From assembly GCA_964614215.1 (NCBI GenBank), contig CAZTKP010000093.1, positions 1 through 10,137 of the forward strand: 10,137 nt of DNA, read 5' to 3'. This DNA is from CAZTKP01 sp964614215. GTDB taxonomy: Bacteria; UBP6; UBA1177. A program made the position numbers and the translations under genes. The notes under the pieces were generated by a model. That model saw nothing but the letters and a program-made list of their open reading frames with translations, ran no database searches and was not told the origin of the DNA. Shown piece after piece: positions 1 to 6,150 of the stretch (position 1 is the first letter of the stretch; each line of letters starts with the position of its first letter).

Positions 1-48
1 TGGGAATGTTACTGCACAGAAACAGGAGTGTGTCCGCTTGAGGAGTAG
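1..48 (+). CDS. Possible 3' end of a Cys-containing protein (partial)
   Basis: Frame 1 from the window edge is open for 15 codons and ends in TAG at 46-48. The peptide reads WECYCTETGVCPLEE, with three cysteines. The Cys-rich composition resembles the disulfide-rich modules of the convergent lipoprotein gene next to it, and the codons look ordinary for this genome. If real, it is the tail of a plus-strand gene that stops 1 base before the stop of the minus-strand lipoprotein gene. Fifteen open codons can easily arise by chance and no upstream sequence is available, so the call is tentative and no function can be given. Confidence 0.35.
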   Translation, partial: WECYCTETGVCPLEE

Positions 49-49
49 C

Positions 50-2386
50 TTATCTTAAAGTGCTTGTGATATACATCCTGTAACTGCATGAATACGGATC
101 TGTTGATTCAGTCGTGAAAGTCGTCCCCGGCGCTGTTGACATCGCATCGGATGTGTTTCCGAGAGACTGTCCGAACTGAAAGTCGTACATAGGATTATCA
201 GAAGTTGACGAACATTCATAGTAGTATTGAGAACCTATGGGAATATAAAAATAGAACAGGTAGTATTTTCCGGCATCTATATCAATGTTTATTCCTGTCG
301 GTCCATAGTATCCGTTTGCTCCGACAGTGTATGTACTGTTGAATATTCTGGTATATGTTCCTTCTTCAGTGGTGTTCTCATAAATCATGAAAGGTACTGA
401 AACACCGGATTCTCCTTCAGGCTGCTGCAGATGGACTTTAAACGCATTAATTGTTGCGTCTGAATCTACTCTGAAAAATACGCCTTTAGCATAATCGGCT
501 GAAGATGTGTAGAAAGTAACTCCGTCTGCGGAGACATATTCAGTTTCCTGAGGAGCTTCAACTTGACAGTCAGTATCAGCTCCATCTTCTACGCAGAACT
601 CACTGTCACAGTCTTCAAACTGCTGCCACTCGTAACAGCCGTTACCGTCAAGCCCGCATTTTTCAACCCAGTTGTTCATACATCTTTTGTCAGTTGCACT
701 GAAACACTCATTATCACAGTAACAGTCAACAGTGCCGCTGTCGTCACAGATCATATCTCCGCAGTATTCTTCCTGCTGCCATTCAAAACAGCCGTCTGAA
801 TCAATACCGCATTTTTCCACCCAGTTGCTGTAACATCTTTTTTCTGTTGTGCCTGAGCATTCATTGTCGCATAGACAGTCAGCAGTATCGCCATCTTCCG
901 TACATACCATATTCCCGCAGCTTTCATCCTGTTCCCAGTCGAGACATCCGTAGGTGTCAGCTGAGCAGATCTCGATCCAGTTGGATTCACATTTTTCATC
1001 GCCTAAGTTATCACATTTGTTGAGGCACATGCACTTCGCTTCGGTATCGTCTGTTACAAATGTAGTGTGGTAGTTAGTGATACCTTTTGAAGCACCTGAA
1101 ACAGTTGCCGCTACGGAATCTCCAACAGGGTAGGAGTTCTCTACAGCCGTGCCGCCCAGAGTTTTTCCAAAAGACGTGTACTCTTCCACATAAGGATTAA
1201 AGAAGCCGTCATAGGCATGATAGTAGGATGTTATGCTTTCTATCCAGCCGACACCGAAAAGGTAGAATTTTCCGGTTTTGATCTCAACAGATTTGCTGTC
1301 AAGAGTCTTAATTGAACCTGAGCTGAACATTTTTCTGCCGGCTCCCGGGTAGACAACAAACTTTTTTGCGATGAGAGTATATTCTCCGTCGGCGGTATCA
1401 CCTTCATAAATTGCAAACTCAAGTGAATAGCTGTCTGAGTTATCCAGGTCCATTGCAAACTCGTAGAGAGTAGTATCAGAAGTTGCTTCAAAGAAAGTCC
1501 CTTTAAAAACGTTAACTCTTTCATTTGAAGTGCTGTCGTCTCCCACTGTGCTTCCGTCACCGCAGAATCTTGAAGAATCGGCGCAGTTTAGATTCTCAAC
1601 CCATTTGAGACATTCACCTACATATTGACACTTCATAACTTTTGATCCGTCACATGTCGATGAATTGAGGATCAGACAGTCATCTTCACAGGTTATATCA
1701 CCGTCGTTTGTCTCTTTTTCCACACAGGTTGCGGGATCCCAGCCTGAACAGTCGTCAAAACAAGTCGCTTTTCCTGATTCATAAACCTCGGCATCAAGTT
1801 TGATGCAGTCTATCACTCCTCCGTCACAGGCTTCTTTGCTGTCAACTTTATTATCTCCGCAGACACCGGTATATTCCTCACAAAGTGATGTGTCCCATCC
1901 GTCGCAGGTCGGGTTGCAGAACGCAGTTCCTGATTCATATTTTTCATCAACATCTTTACATGGCTGAGAGTTGCTGTCACATTCTTCGATCCCTTCAACA
2001 ATATTGTTACCGCATTCCATCGGAACCTCTTCACAGGTGACAGTGTCGTAACCTGAACAGTCATCGAGACATTTAGCTTTTCCGCCTTCGTATAATTTCT
2101 CATTTAAATCAACGCAGTTTGCCACGTTTCCGTCACATTCTTCGGAACCTTCAATTATTTCATTACCGCAGACGGCATTGACGTCATCAGGCTTTTCTGT
2201 GTCGTTATCGGTCTCAGTATTGTTGTCAGTTTTGTCCTTATCATCAGAAACAGTTTCATCTGTGTCATTTTCCGTTTCCGTATCTGAATCCGAAACGGTA
2301 ATACTGTCAGGTTTAGGTTTTTTTATTGAAGAGCTGTCACACCCTGCAAAAATAACAAAAACGAGAATAAAGCTTAAAAATTTCAT
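50..2386 (-). CDS. Cys-rich modular surface lipoprotein
   Basis: This is a predicted exported lipoprotein of 778 residues and unknown function. A signal peptide (residues 1-15) ends in lipobox FAGC, with the lipidated Cys at 16 followed by Asp. Residues 28-68 form an Asp/Thr/Glu-rich, probably unstructured spacer. Three A-type Cys repeats follow (73-118, 125-169, 176-221), resembling Myxococcus-type disulfide repeats. Next come one B-type Cys unit (233-275), a beta-rich domain (about 291-446), three more B-type units (452-598) and a second beta-rich domain (about 618-778) that looks paralogous to the first. There are about 53 cysteines, consistent with disulfides formed outside the cytoplasm. 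The ATG is preceded by AAGGAG with 6-base spacing. The gene lies 55 bases downstream of thiS and has its own likely promoter. The architecture suggests an adhesive or binding surface protein, which is inference only; no catalytic motif is visible. Confidence 0.88.
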   Translation of the reverse strand: MKFLSFILVFVIFAGCDSSSIKKPKPDSITVSDSDTETENDTDETVSDDKDKTDNNTETDNDTEKPDDVNAVCGNEIIEGSEECDGNVANCVDLNEKLYEGGKAKCLDDCSGYDTVTCEEVPMECGNNIVEGIEECDSNSQPCKDVDEKYESGTAFCNPTCDGWDTSLCEEYTGVCGDNKVDSKEACDGGVIDCIKLDAEVYESGKATCFDDCSGWDPATCVEKETNDGDITCEDDCLILNSSTCDGSKVMKCQYVGECLKWVENLNCADSSRFCGDGSTVGDDSTSNERVNVFKGTFFEATSDTTLYEFAMDLDNSDSYSLEFAIYEGDTADGEYTLIAKKFVVYPGAGRKMFSSGSIKTLDSKSVEIKTGKFYLFGVGWIESITSYYHAYDGFFNPYVEEYTSFGKTLGGTAVENSYPVGDSVAATVSGASKGITNYHTTFVTDDTEAKCMCLNKCDNLGDEKCESNWIEICSADTYGCLDWEQDESCGNMVCTEDGDTADCLCDNECSGTTEKRCYSNWVEKCGIDSDGCFEWQQEEYCGDMICDDSGTVDCYCDNECFSATDKRCMNNWVEKCGLDGNGCYEWQQFEDCDSEFCVEDGADTDCQVEAPQETEYVSADGVTFYTSSADYAKGVFFRVDSDATINAFKVHLQQPEGESGVSVPFMIYENTTEEGTYTRIFNSTYTVGANGYYGPTGINIDIDAGKYYLFYFYIPIGSQYYYECSSTSDNPMYDFQFGQSLGNTSDAMSTAPGTTFTTESTDPYSCSYRMYITSTLR
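593..1033 (-). repeat. Three tandem B-type Cys-rich units in the lipoprotein gene
   Basis: Residues 452-598 hold three units with an identical core spacing of C-x3-C-x7-C-x7-C-x6-C-x8-C-x4-C, each preceded by a C-x-C step. The first cysteines of the shared core fall at residues 454, 506 and 557, a period of 156 then 153 bases. Each unit carries a conserved NW(V/I)E.C and a Trp after the fifth core cysteine. Units two and three are still close at the DNA level: 654-674 and 807-827 agree at 20 of 21 positions. A single, more diverged B unit sits earlier, at residues 233-275. Confidence 0.85.
1724..2170 (-). repeat. Three tandem A-type Cys-rich repeats in the lipoprotein gene
   Basis: Residues 73-221 contain three repeats with cysteine spacing C-x10-C-x6-C-x13/14-C-x3-C-x7-C. 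Each starts CG(N/D) and has an acidic E(E/A)CD motif at the second cysteine and a C(S/D)G(W/Y)D motif near the end. The opening resembles the Myxococcus Cys-rich repeat described in delta-group surface proteins. Six cysteines per repeat would allow three disulfides each, which is inferred from even number and fixed spacing. Confidence 0.83.
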
Positions 2387-2429
2387 TTTAATCTCCTTCG
2401 GGGAAATGTTAACTATTCAAATGCGTGAA

Positions 2430-2458
2430 ATTATATACTAATTATCCGCCGTGGGCAA
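2430..2458 (-). promoter_or_regulatory. Sigma70-type promoter for the Cys-rich lipoprotein gene
   Basis: On the minus strand, TTGCCC (2458-2453) and a perfect TATAAT (2435-2430) are separated by exactly 17 bases. The -35 element lies within the last codons of thiS. A start site near 2423 would give a leader of about 36 bases with an AAGGAG ribosome site at 2398-2393. The gene can therefore be transcribed separately from the protease-thiS pair, although read-through remains possible because no terminator is visible between them. Confidence 0.68.
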
Positions 2459-2642
2459 GGTGAAAAATATTGATTTGTGAATTATCATTGATGATGAAAG
2501 TGTCGTAATCTTCTTTGGGGACTATTTCTCCGTTAACTGAAACGGTAATAAGAGAGTAGGTCCAATTCATTTTATCAAGAATATTCTGAATAGTGATTCC
2601 CTCATACCATTCTATTTTGTCGCGGTCATTTACTATTATCAT
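2442..2642 (-). CDS. thiS: ThiS-family sulfur carrier protein
   Basis: This small 66-residue protein has the length and layout of ThiS, the beta-grasp ubiquitin-like carrier. In the known pathway ThiS is adenylated by ThiF, becomes a C-terminal thiocarboxylate, and gives sulfur to thiazole synthase ThiG in thiamine biosynthesis. The sequence shows the family hallmarks: a short first strand (IIVND), a central VNGEIVPKEDY segment (roughly residues 36-46) and the essential C-terminal Gly-Gly at 65-66. The start ATG overlaps the TGA of the upstream protease gene as ATGA. A purine-rich AAGGAG lies about 14 bases upstream, too far to be an ideal ribosome site, so translation probably depends on coupling. 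No thiF, thiG or other thiamine gene is in the window. A related carrier serving another sulfur pathway cannot be excluded. Confidence 0.87.
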   Translation of the reverse strand: MIIVNDRDKIEWYEGITIQNILDKMNWTYSLITVSVNGEIVPKEDYDTFIINDNSQINIFHLAHGG

Positions 2643-5600
2643 ATCCCGGCTTTGTTCTCCTTATCTTTTTCTTTTTTAATATCTTTCCTGTCTGCTTTCT
2701 CCGGCTTATCTTCCAGTAAAACTTCAACGGCCTTTTCTATCTGAGGATCATCACCTTCGATCGTCTGCTCAGGAGTTACAGGAACAAGATAGTCCGGTTC
2801 GAGCTGTTTGTTCTCAAGATATTCTCCGTTCTTATCGCTGATCCCTATCTGGGGGATACCGAAATACATCGAAGGATCGAGCATGTTGGGCCACCACACA
2901 GCTGTTGATGTTCCCGGAACAGGCATTCCGACGATCTTTCCAAGTTTCAGGGCTCTGTATGTGTATGGAAAAAGGTGAGCATCGCTGTAGTTGCCTTCGT
3001 TGACGATAAGAATACTTTTCTTTGTCCACTGGTTCCCCGGATCTCCTCCGAAGTTTTTCTGACCTCTATGGCTGTAGCGGGTGTAGCTCTCACCATTGAA
3101 AAGAACAGCAAGTTCATTGTGTAGCCATCCGCCACCGTTAAATCTTGTATCAATAACAATACCTTCCCTGTCACTGTATTTTCCCATTATGTCATCAAAG
3201 ATCTTTCTGAAACTTCCCATATCCATTCCCTGGATGTGAACATAGCCGAGCCTTCCTTTTGACAGCTTATCTACGAGCTCTTTGTTTCTTTTAACCCATC
3301 TTTCGTAGAGCAGAGAGATCTCATGTCTGTAGCCTATAGGAACAACAACTTCTTCCCATCTTTTTTTACCATTTTTGTCAGAAAGGGTGACGCGAACCTT
3401 TTTGCCAACTTTGAGATTTAGCAGTATGTTGTGATTTTCTCCGGCAACTGTTTTTCCATCGATCTTTTCAATGACTGTTCCCGGTTCGGCCTTACTTTCA
3501 GATGTATCGAAAGGAGATCCTTTGATTATTTCAACGATCTTTATTCCGTTATCTGCCTTTTCAGAGAATATTCCGAGTCTGCCGGTGCTGTCTCCGGTCG
3601 ATGTTCTGAAAATATATCCGCTTCCTGTATGGCTTACATTAAGTTCTCCGAGCATTTCCGAAAGCATTTCAGTAAAATCGAAATTGTTGTTTATGTGAGG
3701 TATGAACCGTGCATATTCATCGTGGTATTTTTTCCAGTCAACAGAGTGAAGATTTTTCCTGTAGAACTTGTCATTGACAGTTTTCCATACATGCTCAAAA
3801 AGGTATTCCTTTTCGTCCTGGTATTTCACGGCGTAAAGAGCTCTGGGAGAGATAGGTGTCTGTTTCCCGTCAGCACCGATACGGAAAGCCTTGTGGTCTG
3901 CAAGTGTAAAGACATCTTTCTTTTCTTTGTTGAAAATGACTTTAAATTCAGGCATATACCACCAGGATATGTTCCTTTTGTGAGGAATCGCAGATACCTT
4001 CTTTTCCTTTTTCTCACGGAGATCAACTTCAATAATATCAAAAGAAGTGTCAGAATTTTTAAGCAGGTATAGCTTTTCTCCGTCATCAGAGAAAGTCTGG
4101 GAAAGGACATAGGCCGGACTGAGTGATATTTTCAGTGTTCTTTCCAGTATATTATCGGTTTCAAAAACTATTTCAGTTTTTTCCGGCTTCTTCTTTTTTG
4201 ATGCTTCCTTTTTTTTCTTATCAGGTTTTTTTTCCTGTTTTGCCTTTTTATAGTTTATCAGATCGATCTCCTCTTTTGAAAGTCTGAATTTATCCAGAGC
4301 TTTCTGGTTGAGAAAAAAGGCCATAATATCTCCGCCGTTTCTCCAGCTTATCATGCTCCCGTCATGATTCCACTTGGGGAGATTATCTTCTGTGCCTGAG
4401 TTTGTAATGTTGATAATGCCTTTTTTCCCTTCTGTGTCGACAATGCCGATCTCTCCGCTCCAGCGGTCTCTGTCCGGAAAAGTTACAGCTATTCTTCTAT
4501 TGTCGGGAGACCAGACAAATTCCTGATCACCGTCAATATAGGACAGGTTCTTTTCAAGAGGCAGAACAGTTTTTTCAGTTTTTTTAAGAACATTGTAGAC
4601 AACCAGTTCAGTTCTTTCTCTGAGATAGGCGATCTTTTCCCCGTCTGGAGAGTAGTAGCCCTGAAAAGAATTCGAATCATTTTCTATAACAGGTTTTTCG
4701 GAAAGTTTCGTGGAGTTGAAGAAAAAAAGCTCATCCTTGTCTTCCAGGCTTGTCTCATAGATGTTCCATGACCCGTTCCTGAAAGATGAATAGAGGAGCT
4801 TCTTTCCGTCAGGATGAAAATTCACCCACCTTTCCTCGTTAGGAGTTTCTGTTATTCTTTTTGTTGTTCCTGTTTCAGGATTGACGGCATAGACCTCTCC
4901 GTGCATTACAACAGCGACTTCCATACCGCTTGGACTGACTGCGATTTCGTTTACGGAGCCGAGAAAATTTCTGTCTTCCCCCAGTTTTCTGTTGTTCGGG
5001 GCAAAAACAGATATTTTTAAAGGTTTTTCGCTTTCTCTCATCGTGTAGATCTGTCCGTGATATGAGAAGCAGAGCATTCCGTTTGTACTGATGCTGAGGT
5101 GCCTGACAGGATGGGTGTCGAAAAATGTTAGCTGCTTTTTTTCGCCTTTATGGTCGAGTTTCCATACGTTGAAAGATCCGCTTTCTTCGCTTAGGTAGTA
5201 AATATCTTTTTCATCAGGAGCAAAGACGGGAGATCTGTTCTCTCCTTTGAAATCTGACAGTTTTCTGAAAGATCCGTCATTCACCGAGTATTTCCAGATG
5301 TCTCTCGTTACGCTGGAAACATGGTGTTTCCGCCAGTTGTTTTCATAACCTTTTTTGTCGTGATAGATGAAATATCTGCCGTCACTGCTTATCGAGAGAT
5401 CAAAAACGGGAATCGAAAGTTCAAGTTTCAGGTCCTTACCTGTTAGATCTACTGAATAAAGTTCAGGCATACTTCTTGTAGGAAATCCTGAATTCTTTCT
5501 ATTGTCCATTCTGGCTGAAGAAAAGTAGACCCTGCTGTTATCACGGGAAAAACTTAAGGGTTCATCCTGAGCTGAATGATATGTCAGACGTCTCCCTTTG

Positions 5601-5992
5601 GGGCCGTTTACCTCAATTACAGAAACATCTTTGTTGCCGAACTCCGTGGAAAGGTAGGCTATCATTTTGTTATCATGTGACCAGACGGGCATTGATTCAA
5701 AGTGGTCCGAATTCGTTAATGCTCTGGAAAGGCCTCCTTTAACGGGTGTGATATAGATGTCTCCCATGTAGGCAAAAGCTATCTGTTTCCCGTCGGGAGA
5801 AATGGAAGGATATCTGATCCAGTCAAGCATATTGGATTCGGTCGGAAGGGCACGGAAAGACCCGTTATAATCGGAAGCATCTTTAACGGCTATATTCCGA
5901 GGTGTTTTTTTGTTAACTTCCTGTGTAGATTTTTTAGGATTGCAGGATATTGCCATAAAAAGTATCAACAGCGAAATGATCAGTCGTTTCAT
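2639..5992 (-). CDS. Tricorn-type S41 serine protease, predicted lipoprotein
   Basis: This 1117-residue protein resembles tricorn protease (MEROPS S41), a peptidase that trims oligopeptides. Numbering is from the start at 5992. A signal peptide with lipobox AISC gives a lipidated Cys17, so the enzyme should act outside the cytoplasm. Residues 40-555 carry about a dozen WD40-like blades of the SPDGK.IAF type, matching tricorn's tandem propellers. A Lys-rich linker (about 582-605), a C1 region, a PDZ domain (about 798-883) and the S41 core follow. The catalytic tetrad appears complete: Ser787-His788 in VSHTG, nucleophile Ser1003 in NYSDA, and Glu1060 in LENKQ. I chose 5992 because GGAGG sits 5 bases upstream; an in-frame ATG at 6013 would put EEK ahead of the signal peptide and lacks a good ribosome site. 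The gene is coupled to thiS by an ATGA overlap. Confidence 0.92.
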   Translation of the reverse strand: MKRLIISLLILFMAISCNPKKSTQEVNKKTPRNIAVKDASDYNGSFRALPTESNMLDWIRYPSISPDGKQIAFAYMGDIYITPVKGGLSRALTNSDHFESMPVWSHDNKMIAYLSTEFGNKDVSVIEVNGPKGRRLTYHSAQDEPLSFSRDNSRVYFSSARMDNRKNSGFPTRSMPELYSVDLTGKDLKLELSIPVFDLSISSDGRYFIYHDKKGYENNWRKHHVSSVTRDIWKYSVNDGSFRKLSDFKGENRSPVFAPDEKDIYYLSEESGSFNVWKLDHKGEKKQLTFFDTHPVRHLSISTNGMLCFSYHGQIYTMRESEKPLKISVFAPNNRKLGEDRNFLGSVNEIAVSPSGMEVAVVMHGEVYAVNPETGTTKRITETPNEERWVNFHPDGKKLLYSSFRNGSWNIYETSLEDKDELFFFNSTKLSEKPVIENDSNSFQGYYSPDGEKIAYLRERTELVVYNVLKKTEKTVLPLEKNLSYIDGDQEFVWSPDNRRIAVTFPDRDRWSGEIGIVDTEGKKGIINITNSGTEDNLPKWNHDGSMISWRNGGDIMAFFLNQKALDKFRLSKEEIDLINYKKAKQEKKPDKKKKEASKKKKPEKTEIVFETDNILERTLKISLSPAYVLSQTFSDDGEKLYLLKNSDTSFDIIEVDLREKKEKKVSAIPHKRNISWWYMPEFKVIFNKEKKDVFTLADHKAFRIGADGKQTPISPRALYAVKYQDEKEYLFEHVWKTVNDKFYRKNLHSVDWKKYHDEYARFIPHINNNFDFTEMLSEMLGELNVSHTGSGYIFRTSTGDSTGRLGIFSEKADNGIKIVEIIKGSPFDTSESKAEPGTVIEKIDGKTVAGENHNILLNLKVGKKVRVTLSDKNGKKRWEEVVVPIGYRHEISLLYERWVKRNKELVDKLSKGRLGYVHIQGMDMGSFRKIFDDIMGKYSDREGIVIDTRFNGGGWLHNELAVLFNGESYTRYSHRGQKNFGGDPGNQWTKKSILIVNEGNYSDAHLFPYTYRALKLGKIVGMPVPGTSTAVWWPNMLDPSMYFGIPQIGISDKNGEYLENKQLEPDYLVPVTPEQTIEGDDPQIEKAVEVLLEDKPEKADRKDIKKEKDKENKAGI

Positions 5993-6079
5993 TTTTTCCT
6001 CCAAGAAAAACATAGGACACTCTTTTTTATCATCATCTTTTAATTAAATCAAAATATATGATGGATACTGCACTATTTC

Positions 6080-6108
6080 TTGACTGTTATTAATGATGAC
6101 AATATACT
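6080..6108 (+). promoter_or_regulatory. Sigma70-type promoter of the pilB-pilT-pilC operon
   Basis: TTGACT (6080-6085) and TATACT (6103-6108) are separated by 17 bases, each one mismatch from consensus. Transcription would start near 6115. That leaves a leader of about 36 bases before the TTG start at 6151 and makes the in-frame TTG at 6118 an unlikely start. I do not see a -24/-12 sigma54 pattern here. Confidence 0.75.
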
Positions 6109-6139
6109 TAGCGGTGTTTGAAAAAAGTTTGCACAGATC

Positions 6140-6144
6140 GGAGG
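6140..6144 (+). promoter_or_regulatory. Ribosome binding site that fixes the pilB start
   Basis: GGAGG lies 6 bases before TTG at 6151. The longer reading from TTG 6118 has no ribosome site and begins within about 3 bases of the predicted transcription start. This supports the shorter protein. Confidence 0.75.
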
Positions 6145-6150
6145 CTGATA

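Larger units (their letters stand above)
5993..6150. other. Divergent intergenic region between protease and pilB
   Basis: This AT-rich region separates the two divergent operons. It holds the pilB promoter and the ribosome sites of both genes: GGAGG at 6140-6144 for pilB, and GGAGG on the minus strand at 6002-5998 for the protease. A promoter for the protease must lie here too. A TATATT at 6058-6053 on the minus strand could be a -10 element, but no good -35 sits at the right distance, so I do not call it. Confidence 0.6.

Noticed and set aside
2178..2441. Plus-strand open frame of 87 codons rich in Ser and Val
   Set aside because: It is the complement of the Asp/Thr-rich spacer and signal peptide of the lipoprotein, extended across the promoter region. 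The low complexity mirrors the real gene.
3431..4072. Plus-strand open frame of 213 codons opposite the protease gene
   Set aside because: It lies wholly antisense to the PDZ and C1 region of a well-supported protease, has no recognisable domain, and is rich in Phe, Ser and Val as expected for the complement of a Lys/Glu-rich gene.
4178..4247. Lys-rich low-complexity stretch in the protease gene, considered as a sign of frameshift or fusion
   Set aside because: The frame is continuous, the beta-propeller and C1 regions continue on either side, and Lys/Glu-rich linkers at this place are, as I recall, usual in bacterial tricorn homologues.
6081..6101. Possible inverted repeat around ATTAAT between the -35 and -10 of the pilB promoter
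   Set aside because: Only the central ATTAAT is truly palindromic; the arms mismatch at most positions, so an operator cannot be supported.
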